DNA from: AP-15 sp035503615
Lineage (GTDB): Bacteria > Pseudomonadota > Alphaproteobacteria > ATCC43930 > CGMCC-115725
Assembly (NCBI GenBank): GCA_035503615.1
Contig: DATJTI010000032.1
Coordinates: 31,111 to 95,110, forward strand
Direction: 5' to 3'
DNA: 64,000 bases
Of the stretch, positions 18,986-27,808 are shown one piece after another (position 1 is the first letter of the stretch; each line of letters begins with the position of its first letter). The notes beneath the pieces were generated by a model that saw only the letters and a program-made list of their open reading frames with translations, was not told the DNA's origin and did no database searches. The translations under genes and the position numbers were made by a program.

Positions 18986-21694
18986 ATGCTGGACAAGACT
19001 TTCGAGCCATCTGCCGTGGAGCGGCGCTGCTATGCGCTATGGGAGGGTTCTGGCGCCTTCGCCGCCGAACCGCAGAGCGGCAAGCCGCCCTACACGATCA
19101 TGATGCCGCCGCCGAACGTGACCGGCAGCCTGCATATGGGCCACGCGCTGACCTTCACATTGCAGGATGTGCTGGTGCGCTACCAGCGCATGCGCGGCCG
19201 CGACGTCTTGTGGCAGCCCGGCACCGACCACGCCGGCATCGCCACCGAGATCGTCGTCACCGACCAGCTCGCCGCTTCGGGACAGTCGAAGCGCGATCTC
19301 GGCCGCGACCGTTTTGTCGAACGGGTTTGGCAGTGGAAGGAGCAGTCGGGCGGCACGATCACCCGCCAGCTGCGCCGTCTCGGTGCATCGCCCGACTGGC
19401 AGCGCGAGCGCTTCACGATGGATCCGGGGCTCGCCGTCGCGGTGCGCCGGGTCTTCGTGCAGCTTTACCGCGAGGGGCTGGTCTATCGCGCGCAGCGGCT
19501 CGTCAATTGGGACCCGGAGATGCACACCGTGATCTCCGACCTCGAAGTCGAGAGCCGCGAAACCAAAGGCTCGCTGTGGCATATCCGCTACCCGATCGAG
19601 GGCGAGCCCGGACGCTTTGTGACGGTGGCGACGACCCGGCCCGAAACGATGCTCGGCGACACCGCGGTCGCGGTCCATCCGGATGATGCGCGCTATGCCG
19701 ATCTGGTCGGGAGGTCGGCACGCCTGCCGCTCGTCGGCCGGCTGATCCCGATCATCGCCGATGAATACGCCGATCCCGACACCGGCAGCGGTGCCGTCAA
19801 GATCACGCCGGCGCATGATTTCAATGATTTCGAGGTCGGCCGCCGGCACAATCTCCAGTCGATCAACATCTTCGACGCCCACGCCCGGCTCAACGATGCG
19901 TCACCGCTGGCGTATCGCGGTCTCGACCGGTTCGCCGCGCGCGAACGCATCGTCGCCGATCTCGATGCCGCCGGTCTTCTCGAAAAGACCGAAGAGCATA
20001 CGCTGATGGTGCCGCATCACGACCGCTCCGGCGTCGTCATCGAACCTTGGCTGACCGACCAGTGGTTCTGCGACGCACGGGTGCTGGCGCAGCCGGCGAT
20101 CGCCGCGGTCGAGCGGGGCAGTGAGCAAGGCGGCACGGACTTTGTGCCAAAGCAGTGGGAGAACACGTTTTTCGAATGGATGCGCAACATCCAGCCATGG
20201 TGCATCTCGCGGCAATTGTGGTGGGGCCACCAGATCCCGGCCTGGTACGGCCCCGATGGCGCGGTTTTTGTCGCCGAGAGCGAGGCCGAAGCTCGCGTCG
20301 AGGCGCAAGCGAAATACGGCGAAGACACTGCGCTGCGCCGCGACGAGGACGTGCTCGACACCTGGTTTTCGTCCGGCCTGTGGCCGTTCTCGACCTTGGG
20401 CTGGCCCGAACAGACACCGGAATTGGCGCGGTACTACCCCGGAGACGTGCTGGTCACCGGGTTTGACATCATCTTTTTCTGGGTCGCCCGGATGATGATG
20501 ATGGGGCTGCACTTTATGAAGGATGTGCCGTTCCGCACCGTCTACATCCACGCGCTGGTGCGCGACGAGCGCGGCCAGAAGATGTCGAAATCGCGCGGCA
20601 ACATCATCGACCCGCTCGAATTGATCGACCGCTATGGCTGCGACGCATTGCGTTTTACGTTGGCGGCGCTGGCCGCCCCCGGCCGCGATATCAAGCTCGC
20701 CGAGAGCCGGGTCGAGGGCTACCGCAATTTCGCGACCAAGCTGTGGAACGCCGCGCGCTACGCACAGCTGAACGGCTGCACGCCGGCGGACGGGTTTGCC
20801 CCGGCGCAATGCCGGCTGACCGTCAACCGCTGGATCGTCGCCGCTCTTGCCGATTGCGCCGCCGCGGTCACCGCGTCGCTCGACGCCTATCGTTTCGACG
20901 AGGTGGCGAACCAGCTCTACCAGTTCGTCTGGGGCACGTTCTGCGACTGGTACATCGAATTCACCAAGCCGATCCTGCAAGGCGAGGATGCCGCGCAACG
21001 CGGTGAGACGCAGGCGATGACCGCCTGGGTGCTGGGCCGGATCCTGCATCTGCTGCACCCGATCATGCCGTTCATCACCGAGGAGCTGTGGCAATACTTC
21101 GCCGGCGACGAGGGTTTCGCGGGCGACGCCATGCGCCCGCTGATCTCGGCGCCTTGGCCCGATTTCGCACCCGATCTCGTCGACCGGGCGGCCGCGGCGG
21201 AAATCGAATGGGTGATCGCGGCGATCACGGCGATCCGCACGGTGCGCGCCGAGATGAACGTACCTCCCGCCGCGCGCGTGCCGCTGCTCGTCAGGGATGC
21301 CGAGCCCGCCGCCCTGGATCGACTCTCCCGCCATCGCGAGCACTTCGTGCGTCTGGCGCGGGCTGAAGAGATCAAGGTGGTCGAAGAGCCGCCGCTCGGA
21401 AGCATCCAGACCATTGTCGAGGGTGCGACGCTGATCCTGAATCTTGGTGGAGTAGTCGATCTCACTCGCGAGAAGACGCGGCTCGCAAAGGAGCTTGTTC
21501 GTCTGGAGACAGAGATCGGTAAGATCGCCGCAAAGCTCAAAAACCCCGGCTTTCTCGCGAAGGCCCCACCTGAAATCATCGAGGAGCAGCGCGAACGCGA
21601 GAATGATGCGCGTCGCGACCTCAGTCGGGTACAAGTCGCTTATGGCCGCCTGGAAGGCCGCAGTACATCGATGTCCAGCGGACGCGCGGGTTAG
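18986..21694 (+). CDS. valS: Valyl-tRNA synthetase
   Basis: ValS charges tRNA-Val. The 902-residue class I synthetase has HMGH at residues 50-53 (PPPNVTGSLHMGHA), the editing domain, KMSKS near residues 532-536 (GQKMSKSRGNIIDP), the anticodon-binding domain (WNAARYAQLN, FCDWYIEFTKPIL) and a C-terminal coiled-coil arm (LTREKTRLAKELVRLETEIGKIAAKL) typical of ValS. ATG at 18986 gives MLDKTFEPSAVERRCYALWE; the open frame continues upstream as a shadow of popZ. No truncation or frameshift was seen. It completes the tolC-popZ-valS order. Confidence 0.96.
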   Translation: MLDKTFEPSAVERRCYALWEGSGAFAAEPQSGKPPYTIMMPPPNVTGSLHMGHALTFTLQDVLVRYQRMRGRDVLWQPGTDHAGIATEIVVTDQLAASGQSKRDLGRDRFVERVWQWKEQSGGTITRQLRRLGASPDWQRERFTMDPGLAVAVRRVFVQLYREGLVYRAQRLVNWDPEMHTVISDLEVESRETKGSLWHIRYPIEGEPGRFVTVATTRPETMLGDTAVAVHPDDARYADLVGRSARLPLVGRLIPIIADEYADPDTGSGAVKITPAHDFNDFEVGRRHNLQSINIFDAHARLNDASPLAYRGLDRFAARERIVADLDAAGLLEKTEEHTLMVPHHDRSGVVIEPWLTDQWFCDARVLAQPAIAAVERGSEQGGTDFVPKQWENTFFEWMRNIQPWCISRQLWWGHQIPAWYGPDGAVFVAESEAEARVEAQAKYGEDTALRRDEDVLDTWFSSGLWPFSTLGWPEQTPELARYYPGDVLVTGFDIIFFWVARMMMMGLHFMKDVPFRTVYIHALVRDERGQKMSKSRGNIIDPLELIDRYGCDALRFTLAALAAPGRDIKLAESRVEGYRNFATKLWNAARYAQLNGCTPADGFAPAQCRLTVNRWIVAALADCAAAVTASLDAYRFDEVANQLYQFVWGTFCDWYIEFTKPILQGEDAAQRGETQAMTAWVLGRILHLLHPIMPFITEELWQYFAGDEGFAGDAMRPLISAPWPDFAPDLVDRAAAAEIEWVIAAITAIRTVRAEMNVPPAARVPLLVRDAEPAALDRLSRHREHFVRLARAEEIKVVEEPPLGSIQTIVEGATLILNLGGVVDLTREKTRLAKELVRLETEIGKIAAKLKNPGFLAKAPPEIIEEQRERENDARRDLSRVQVAYGRLEGRSTSMSSGRAG

Positions 21695-22180
21695 TGGCGG
21701 AAGAGCCGGCCCGTTTCAACCTGGCGCGCGAGCCGGCGGCGGCCAAGCGGCCGCGAGTATCTCAGCACCGCCGGCATCGCCTCCGGAAAGCTTCATTAAC
21801 AAAATTTTGCGATTTTGCTTCGCTGCGCCGGGAGCCTGCTCTTGGCCACGATCCTGAAACGTGGTCTTTCAAAGATACCCCTCCAGGTAAAGAATAAAAA
21901 TTAAGAGGTTCAGAAGTGGAGGCGCACTGCTTCGCTACCGGCTAGCTGAACGCGAACCGACGCCCGAAAATTGACTGATAACCAAAATGCATGGGCGGGT
22001 TGACAAGCCCGATCTGCCCTGTTTAGCTTCGAAAGTCCTCTCTGTCATACCCGGATGCAGTATCCGCAATCCGGGACGACTCCGATCTGCATCTCCGAGC
22101 CCATCCGATACAGTGGCATGGCGACGAGCCCGTTTGTGCCGGCGGCGCGGAATTGCCCAACCAGAAGGAGACGATGCCGG
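21695..22180. other. Intergenic region, AT-rich in part
   Basis: About 485 bp follow valS. 21790-21915 is visibly AT-richer than the rest of the window (TTAACAAAATTTTGCGATTTT; AAGAATAAAAATTAAG) and may hold the valS terminator and a promoter. A perfect -35 hexamer lies at 22000-22005. 22047-22075 contains the inverted repeat CCCGGAT...ATCCGGG. A 67-codon frame directly after valS has no ribosome site and is not believed. Confidence 0.5.
22000..22027 (+). promoter_or_regulatory. Candidate sigma-70 promoter upstream of the RlpA-like gene
   Basis: A perfect TTGACA (22000-22005) is followed after 16 bases by TTTAGC (22022-22027), a weak -10. It lies about 150 bp upstream of the RlpA-like start. 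The -35 match is strong, but the -10 is poor, so this is tentative. Confidence 0.35.
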
Positions 22181-22864
22181 ATGCCCCTGCGTCGGACGAT
22201 TGGGATTTCGCTTGCGCTGCTGATGGCGTCGGCCGGCGCCATGGCCAAGACACCGGAAAGAGGCGCCACTCATCAGTCGAGCCAGCCGCCGGACGCCGGT
22301 CATCAGAAAATCACGGATCAGTCGGACAAAACACGTGCCGCGCATCGTTCCCGGCGCGCCTCGCGACTGGTGTGGCATCGCCCGGGTCGGGTGCGTTACG
22401 AGCGCCGGGCAGTGGCTGATCGGGCCGACGATACCGCGACAGCCCCGTCCTGGGGTCCGATGCACGCCACTGGCGCGCTGCAGATCGGGCGGGCGGCGTG
22501 GTACGATCTGGTCGGCGACCGCACCTCGAGCGGCGAGCGGCTCGATACCGTCACCCCGACCGCAGCGCATCGCACGCTGCCGCTCGGTTCCTGCGCGAAA
22601 GTCACCGATCTCGACACCGGCCACTCGATCATCGTCAAGATCAACGACCGTGGCCCCTATAATCGCCGCTTCATCATCGATCTGTCGCCACGCGCCGCCG
22701 AAGAGCTGGGAATGCGGCATGCGGGAGTTGCCGCGGTTGCCGTCGAGCCGGTCGCCACCTCCGTCGCGGCTGCGAGTTCGGCGACGATCACCTCGACGGC
22801 AGTCGCGGCGGCGCGGCCGAATCTCGCCGCCTATCGCACCACCGCCGCCAATCTGATCCAGTAG
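22181..22864 (+). CDS. RlpA-like septal ring lytic transglycosylase family protein
   Basis: A 227-residue exported protein with a double-psi beta-barrel domain of the RlpA type, which cleaves or binds denuded peptidoglycan glycan strands. MPLRRTIGISLALLMASAGAMA is a clear signal peptide. The domain (residues ~100-185) has GRAAWYDLVGDRTSSGERLD, LPLGSCAKVTDLDTG, VKINDRGPYNRRFIIDLS; the INDRGP Asp is the presumed catalytic acid. There is no C-terminal SPOR domain, unlike E. coli RlpA, so septal targeting is uncertain. It may be a lipoprotein-less periplasmic form. ATG at 22181 was chosen because it begins the signal peptide and has AAGGAG (22165-22170) 10 bases upstream; upstream codons in the same frame do not resemble protein. 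Confidence 0.85.
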   Translation: MPLRRTIGISLALLMASAGAMAKTPERGATHQSSQPPDAGHQKITDQSDKTRAAHRSRRASRLVWHRPGRVRYERRAVADRADDTATAPSWGPMHATGALQIGRAAWYDLVGDRTSSGERLDTVTPTAAHRTLPLGSCAKVTDLDTGHSIIVKINDRGPYNRRFIIDLSPRAAEELGMRHAGVAAVAVEPVATSVAAASSATITSTAVAAARPNLAAYRTTAANLIQ

Positions 22865-22878
22865 ACCCGCCGGGTCGC

Positions 22879-23283
22879 TCAACGCGCCGGATCGCGCGCG
22901 AAATACTCAAGGTCCTCCGGCCGTGGCCGCCAGTCGGGATTGCTTGGCCATTCGCGGGTCCGGCCCGACATCGCCTCGCCGTAACGCACCCGGAACAGCA
23001 CGGTGCGCTGCGGGCCGTTGCGGTATTCGTGCAGTTCACCGCGAGGATGGACGACAAACGCCCCGGGCTCGATCGCAATCGTTTCGGTCGGAGTGCGCAT
23101 CGTGCCGCCGCCCTCGAAGCAGAAATAGATTTCGGTCGCATCCGGGTGGCAGTGATAGGGGCTCGTCTGCCCGGGCTCCCAGCAAGCGATCGTTACATCC
23201 CCTTCTCCGGTCGTGCCCAGCACCCGTTCCAGGTGCTTTTTCGGGTCGAACGCCCGCTCCACCTTCAAGTTGAAGCTGTACAC
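22879..23283 (-). CDS. Cupin domain protein
   Basis: A 134-residue single-domain cupin. The first motif is at residues 43-60 (YHCHPDATEIYFCFEGGG: H44, H46, E51) and the second His-containing motif at HPRGELHEYRNG. These ligands would bind a metal such as Fe or Mn. The C-terminal WPSNPDWRPRPEDLEYF tail is unusual in small cupins. ATG at 23283 is used. It is convergent with the RlpA-like gene (stop 22864) and divergent from the isocitrate-lyase-like gene at 23421. Substrate is unknown; it could be a dioxygenase, isomerase or binding protein. Confidence 0.85.
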   Translation of the reverse strand: MYSFNLKVERAFDPKKHLERVLGTTGEGDVTIACWEPGQTSPYHCHPDATEIYFCFEGGGTMRTPTETIAIEPGAFVVHPRGELHEYRNGPQRTVLFRVRYGEAMSGRTREWPSNPDWRPRPEDLEYFARDPAR

Positions 23284-23420
23284 CGGCCTCCTCCGCGGTT
23301 TTGCCGCAACCTAGACCGCCGGCCCGTCAGCCGGCAAGCGGGCACGGATCCGTCGCGCAACTCGGGCTGGACGGGGCCGCGCCGCCGACCTAGCCTGCGG
23401 CAATCGGCATGGAGAACGAG

Positions 23421-24305
23421 ATGACCGAGGCCGGCCGCCTTCGCCAATTGCTCAACCGGAATGGCATGCTGATCGCCCCCGGCGCCTATGACTGCATCAC
23501 CGCCCGGCTGATCGGCCAGGCCGGGTTCGACGCGGTTTACATGACCGGAGCCGGCACCGCCGCCACCCTCGGCTATCCCGATTTTGGACTGGTGACGATG
23601 TCGGAGATGGTCGGCAACGCCCGTCGCATCGCCGCCGCCGCCGGACTGCCGGTCATCGCCGACGCCGATACCGGCTATGGCAACGAGCTCAACGCGTTCC
23701 GCACCGTGCGTGAATACGAGAGCGCCGGCGTCGCCGGCATCCACATCGAAGACCAGGGCTTTCCGAAGAAATGCGGTCATCTCGACGACAAGGAGATCGT
23801 ACCGCGCGAGGATTGGCTGGCCAAGATCCGGGCTGCGCTCGCGGCGCGCCACGATCCCGACTTTCTGATCATCGCCCGCACCGATGCGCGCGCCGTGGCC
23901 GGTCTCGACGAGGCGATCGCGCGGGCCAACGCGGCACTTGCGGTCGGCGCCGGCATGGTCTTTGTCGAGGCGCCGCAAACGATCGCGGAGGTCGCCGCCA
24001 TTCCGCGCCTGGTCAACGGTCCGTGCCTGCTCAATGTCGTCCATGGCGGCAAGACCCCGCAGCTCGACCTGCGCGATGCCGAGGGCATGGGCTACCGGAT
24101 GGCGATCCTGCCGGCGCTGCTGCTGCAAAATATCGTCGGGATCTGCGACCGGGCGCTGGCCGAGCTGAGGACGACCCGCCATCATCCGCCGCCGATCGCC
24201 GAGATGACCGTGCGCGAGATGTTCCGCCGCGTCGGCGCCGACGAGTGGGACGCGCGCCGTGACCTATTCCGGCCGGACTTCCCGGCCTGCGACCCCGCCG
24301 AATAG
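23421..24305 (+). CDS. Isocitrate lyase / PEP mutase superfamily protein
   Basis: A 294-residue (beta/alpha)8 barrel enzyme. D81-D83 (ADADTGYG) bind the metal, and KKCGH at residues 116-120 matches the isocitrate/2-methylisocitrate lyase signature (KRCGH), so a C-C lyase reaction on a small 2-hydroxy or oxo-acid is likely. The family also includes oxaloacetate decarboxylases and CPEP phosphonomutase, so the substrate is not decided. ATG at 23421 has GGAG at 23411-23414; the ATG at 23409 is possible. A 9-bp-stem hairpin follows its stop (24309-24333). It stands alone, with no glyoxylate or methylcitrate cycle partner nearby. Confidence 0.85.
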   Translation: MTEAGRLRQLLNRNGMLIAPGAYDCITARLIGQAGFDAVYMTGAGTAATLGYPDFGLVTMSEMVGNARRIAAAAGLPVIADADTGYGNELNAFRTVREYESAGVAGIHIEDQGFPKKCGHLDDKEIVPREDWLAKIRAALAARHDPDFLIIARTDARAVAGLDEAIARANAALAVGAGMVFVEAPQTIAEVAAIPRLVNGPCLLNVVHGGKTPQLDLRDAEGMGYRMAILPALLLQNIVGICDRALAELRTTRHHPPPIAEMTVREMFRRVGADEWDARRDLFRPDFPACDPAE

Positions 24306-24308
24306 CGG

Positions 24309-24333
24309 CCGATCGCCAGCAATCGGCGATCGG
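24309..24333. terminator. Hairpin after the isocitrate-lyase-like gene
   Basis: CCGATCGCC (24309-24317) and GGCGATCGG (24325-24333) form a perfect 9-bp stem with a 7-base loop, four bases after the TAG. There is no following T-run, so it may be a weak terminator or an mRNA-stabilising hairpin. Confidence 0.45.
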
Positions 24334-24342
24334 ACTCGGCGG

Positions 24343-25098
24343 ATGCGCGTGCAATCGATGCGCTCTGCGCAACCACTTCGGTTGGGCGAAGGTCGGTCCG
24401 AAGCGCCTGCTCTTGCCGAGCACATCCTCTACCGCGATGGCTTGATCCTGGTCATCGACAAGCCGGCCGGAATCGCGGTGCATGCCGGTCCCGGTGGCGG
24501 CCCGAACCTCGAAAGCCGGTTTGCCGAGCTGAGCTTTGGGCTGCCCCACCCGCCGGCTCTCGCCCACCGGCTCGATCGTGACACCAGCGGCTGCCTGGTT
24601 CTCGGCCGCCACCCGAAGGCCCTGCGCCGGCTCGGCGCGCTGTTCGCCGCCGGCCAGGTCGAAAAACGCTACTGGGCAGTGGTCGAGGGGCGCCCATCGC
24701 GGGACGAGGGCTGTGTCGAAGGAGGATTGCGCAAGCTCGTTTCGGGTCGCGGCTGGCGCATGGTTGTCGACCCGGCGGGACAACGAGCGGTTACCGATTA
24801 CCGGGTGTTGGGCACCGCGAACGGGCAGGCCTGGCTTGAGCTGCGACCGCGTACCGGCCGCACCCACCAGATCCGCGTTCATTGCGCGGCCCTCGGCTGC
24901 CCGGTCGCCGGTGATGCCGGCTACGGTCGCGGCGGTGGCCCGATGCTGCTCCATGCCCGCGAAATCGTGCTGCCGCTCTACCCGGCGAAGCCGCCGATCG
25001 CGGTCCGCGCGCCGCCACCCGCGCATCTGCTCGGCGCGCTGGTGTGTCTCGGCTACACTCCCACCAACGACGCCTTCGGGGACGACGGAATGAGATGA
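24343..25098 (+). CDS. RluA family pseudouridine synthase
   Basis: This enzyme converts uridine to pseudouridine in rRNA or tRNA. The 251-residue protein carries the RluA family motif HRLDRDTSG (catalytic D78 in HRLD) and the later RTGRTHQIRVH segment. There is no N-terminal S4 domain, so it resembles the shorter RluA/TruC-like group. The start could be ATG 24343 or 24358; 24343 is used, and the N-terminus is weakly conserved. Its last codons (ATGAGATGA) overlap the GNAT start at 25095 by 4 bp, indicating translational coupling. The specific RNA target is unknown. Confidence 0.88.
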   Translation: MRVQSMRSAQPLRLGEGRSEAPALAEHILYRDGLILVIDKPAGIAVHAGPGGGPNLESRFAELSFGLPHPPALAHRLDRDTSGCLVLGRHPKALRRLGALFAAGQVEKRYWAVVEGRPSRDEGCVEGGLRKLVSGRGWRMVVDPAGQRAVTDYRVLGTANGQAWLELRPRTGRTHQIRVHCAALGCPVAGDAGYGRGGGPMLLHAREIVLPLYPAKPPIAVRAPPPAHLLGALVCLGYTPTNDAFGDDGMR

Positions 25099-25619
25099 GC
25101 AGTGCCGAGATCAAGCTCCGGCGATTAACGCTGGCCGATGCTGTGGTCTACCGCGACATCCGACTGGAGGCATTGAGACTCGCTCCCGAAGCCTTCGGCA
25201 GCACTTTCGGGGCGGAAAATTCTCAGCCGCTTTCATGGTTTGCAGCTCGGCTTGAGAATTCGGCGGTGTTCGCCGCGTTCTCCGGCGACGATATCACCGG
25301 AACCGCTGCATTCCGTCCCAACTACGGGCCGAAGGACTCGCATCGGGGTGTGCTGGTCGGCATATATGTCCGTGCCGTGGCACGCCGGCGCGGTATCGGT
25401 CGCCGCCTAGTCGAAGCGGTGATCGAGCATGCGCGTCGACATGTTGAAATACTGGAACTGAGGGTGATCAGCGACAACGAGACGGCCCGGCACTTATATC
25501 AATGCCTCGGTTTTGTCGAATACGGGATCGAGAGGAACGCGTTGAAGCAGGATGATCATTATTGGGACGAGATACTGATGGCAAAACCGTTGCTGCCAGA
25601 CGAGGACACAGCCTCATGA
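25095..25619 (+). CDS. GNAT family N-acetyltransferase
   Basis: A 174-residue GCN5-related acetyltransferase that transfers acetyl from acetyl-CoA to an amine. The CoA-binding pyrophosphate loop is ARRRGIGRRLVEA (residues ~97-109) after beta4 (GVLVGIYVRAVA), and the C-terminal LYQCLGFVEYGIER is the usual motif B. ATG 25095 overlaps the RluA stop, and its own stop overlaps the purB start (ATGA at 25616), so RluA-GNAT-purB are linked as one transcript. Its substrate is unknown. Confidence 0.87.
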   Translation: MSSAEIKLRRLTLADAVVYRDIRLEALRLAPEAFGSTFGAENSQPLSWFAARLENSAVFAAFSGDDITGTAAFRPNYGPKDSHRGVLVGIYVRAVARRRGIGRRLVEAVIEHARRHVEILELRVISDNETARHLYQCLGFVEYGIERNALKQDDHYWDEILMAKPLLPDEDTAS

Positions 25620-26947
25620 TCCCGCGCTACAGCCGCCCCGAGATGGCCCGGATCTGGGCGCCGGAACACTATTTCCGCATCCAGCTCGACATCGAGATAT
25701 ATGCCTGTGAAGCGCAGGAGCAACTCGGCGTGATCCCCGCGGGCGTGGCCGAGGCGGTGCGCGCGCGCGGCACCGTCGCGGTCGAGCGCATCCGTGAGAT
25801 CGAGCGCGAGGTGCATCACGAGACGATCGCCTTTCTGACCAGCCTTGCCGAAGCGGTCGGGCCGCAGGCGCGCTTTCTGCACCAAGGCATGACGTCGAGC
25901 GACGTGCTCGACACCTGCCTTGCCGTGCAGCTGACCGAGGCCGCCGACCTGCTGCTCGCCGATCTCGATGCGGTGCTCGCAGCGCTGCGGCGGCGCGCCT
26001 TCGAGCACAAAGACACGGTGATGGTCGGACGCAGCCACGGCATCCACGCCGAGCCAACCACCTTCGGCCTCAAGCTGGCCGGGCACTGGGCCGAATTCGC
26101 CCGCAACCGCGAGCGGCTGGTCGCGGCGCGGCGCGAGATCGCGACCTGTGCGATTTCCGGGGCGGTTGGCACCTTTGCCAATATCGACCCGGCAGTCGAG
26201 GCGCATGTCGCCGCGAGGCTGAAGCTCGCGCCCGAGCCGGTCTCGACCCAGATCATCCCGCGCGACCGGCACGCCGCGTTCTTCACGACGCTCGCGCTGA
26301 TTGCCGCGGCCATCGAGCGGCTGGCGACCGAGATCCGCCATCTGCAGCGTACCGAGCTGCGCGAAGCAGCGGAATATTTCGCCGAGGGCCAGAAGGGCTC
26401 ATCGGCCATGCCGCACAAGCGCAACCCGGTCTTGTCGGAAAACCTGTCGGGATTGTCACGAGTGATCCGGGCGAGCGTGATCCCGGCGCTCGAAGATGTC
26501 GTCACCTGGCACGAGCGCGATATTTCGCATTCCTCGGTCGAGCGGATCATCGCGCCCGACGCGACGATCGCTCTCGATTTCGCGCTCGATCGGCTCCGCG
26601 GCATCATCGATCGGCTGGTTGTCGATCCCCAACGGATGCGTGCAAACCTCGATTCCCTGGGCGGGCTCGTTGATTCGCAGCGCGTGCTCTTGGCATTGAC
26701 CCAGGCCGGGATGAACCGCGAGGGCGCCTATCGTCTTGTCCAAAAACACGCAATGGCGGCGTGGCGCGGCGAAGGCCGGTTCGTCGACCGGCTCAAATCC
26801 GACCCGGAAATCGCCCAATGCCTCGATGCACCGGCAATCGACGGGCTGTTCGACACCGCCTATCACCTGAAGCATGTCGACACGATCTTCCGCCGCGTTT
26901 TTGGCGAAGCACCCGATCGAGTGACTGGCGGTCACAGTTCTCGTTGA
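25616..26947 (+). CDS. purB: Adenylosuccinate lyase
   Basis: PurB cleaves SAICAR to AICAR and adenylosuccinate to AMP in purine synthesis. The 443-residue protein carries the fumarase/argininosuccinate-lyase superfamily signature GSSAMPHKRNP (residues ~260-270) and the earlier TSSDVLDT and GRSHGIHAEPT active-site segments. ATG 25616 overlaps the GNAT stop by 4 bp. In alphaproteobacteria purB is usually followed closely by DUF1476 and purC; here a toxin-antitoxin pair and a dioxygenase gene separate it from DUF1476, and purC is absent. Confidence 0.96.
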   Translation: MIPRYSRPEMARIWAPEHYFRIQLDIEIYACEAQEQLGVIPAGVAEAVRARGTVAVERIREIEREVHHETIAFLTSLAEAVGPQARFLHQGMTSSDVLDTCLAVQLTEAADLLLADLDAVLAALRRRAFEHKDTVMVGRSHGIHAEPTTFGLKLAGHWAEFARNRERLVAARREIATCAISGAVGTFANIDPAVEAHVAARLKLAPEPVSTQIIPRDRHAAFFTTLALIAAAIERLATEIRHLQRTELREAAEYFAEGQKGSSAMPHKRNPVLSENLSGLSRVIRASVIPALEDVVTWHERDISHSSVERIIAPDATIALDFALDRLRGIIDRLVVDPQRMRANLDSLGGLVDSQRVLLALTQAGMNREGAYRLVQKHAMAAWRGEGRFVDRLKSDPEIAQCLDAPAIDGLFDTAYHLKHVDTIFRRVFGEAPDRVTGGHSSR

Positions 26948-27069
26948 CGATCCGGGCGTCACGACCTATCTCGTACTTGCCCTCGGGGGTGCGCTCGACT
27001 TGGCGGGTGTTTCCGGCTGCGGTAGCCGCATCCAGTGTCGTGTCGAGCACGGCACGAGCCGGAGGGCAG

Positions 27070-27327
27070 ATGCAGGTACTCATAAGACGTGCGGCGGCGA
27101 AGATGCTGCGCCGGATACCAGCGGACCGGAGGACACAAATTCTCCAACGCCTAAAGGACTTGGCAGCCGATCCTAACAGCCGGGCGCTGGACGTCCAACC
27201 GCTCGCCGGGGGCGAGTCATTCCGGCTGCGAGTGGGTGATTACCGGATCATTTTTTCCCTCGACCGTCCGGCGGGCGTGCTGACGGTCGACGCGATCAGG
27301 ACACGGGGCGATGTCTACAAGAGATGA
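27070..27327 (+). CDS. RelE/ParE superfamily toxin
   Basis: An 85-residue mRNA-interferase-like toxin. It begins with a basic helix (IRRAAAKMLRRIPADRRTQILQRL), then has LAGGESFRLRVGDYRIIFSLD and ends with IRTRGDVYKR; these are characteristic RelE residues, including the basic/aromatic C-terminus that contacts mRNA on the ribosome. ATG 27070 has GGAGGG at 27061-27066. It overlaps the next gene, the XRE antitoxin, by 17 bp: a toxin-first order as in HigBA-like modules. The target is inferred from the family. Confidence 0.88.
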   Translation: MQVLIRRAAAKMLRRIPADRRTQILQRLKDLAADPNSRALDVQPLAGGESFRLRVGDYRIIFSLDRPAGVLTVDAIRTRGDVYKR

Positions 27328-27808
27328 GGCAAGTTTTGCATTGCCGAAGCCGATCGCGCTGGGCGACGCCGAAGTGGTGCTGTCTCGCAGCGACTGGGAC
27401 CGCCTCGTCGAAGTGTTCAATGCTCGGCTGGATCGCGGCAACGATCCCGACGAGGATGCAGCCGATCTGGCGGCAGCGGCGGCGGCACGCGCCGACGATG
27501 CCGGTGTTGCTGCTCGCATCGAAAAGGAGCGCGGGTCTCCCGTCGAGGTGACGATCCCAATCGAGGTGTTGGAAGCAGAACTGGAAGGCGCGCATCCGAT
27601 CAAGGCGTGGCGCGAGCACAGGAAATGGACGCAATCGCGGCTCGCTGCGGAATCCAGCGTGGCCCGGGACCTGATCGCGCAAATCGAGACGCACCGGAAA
27701 ACCGGCAGTATACAAACGCTGAACCGCTTGGCGCGGGCCCTCGCCGTGCCGCTCGAGGCGCTTATCGAAGATCAAGCTGAAGATACGAAAATAGGAGAAA
27801 CGCGATGA
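27311..27808 (+). CDS. XRE-family antitoxin / transcriptional regulator
   Basis: A 165-residue protein with a C-terminal helix-turn-helix of the Xre/HipB type (residues ~97-152: IKAWREHRKWTQSRLAAESSVARDLIAQIE...TLNRLARALAVPL). The N-terminal half (residues 1-90) is acidic and alanine-rich and is likely the toxin-binding region. That layout, and the 17-bp overlap with the RelE-like gene, identify it as the antitoxin, which normally autoregulates the module. Its 3' end overlaps the TauD-type gene by 4 bp (ATGA). Confidence 0.88.
   Translation: MSTRDEASFALPKPIALGDAEVVLSRSDWDRLVEVFNARLDRGNDPDEDAADLAAAAAARADDAGVAARIEKERGSPVEVTIPIEVLEAELEGAHPIKAWREHRKWTQSRLAAESSVARDLIAQIETHRKTGSIQTLNRLARALAVPLEALIEDQAEDTKIGETR

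Noticed and set aside
21694..21897. 67-codon frame directly after valS
   Set aside because: No ribosome site, no homology; composition like noncoding sequence.
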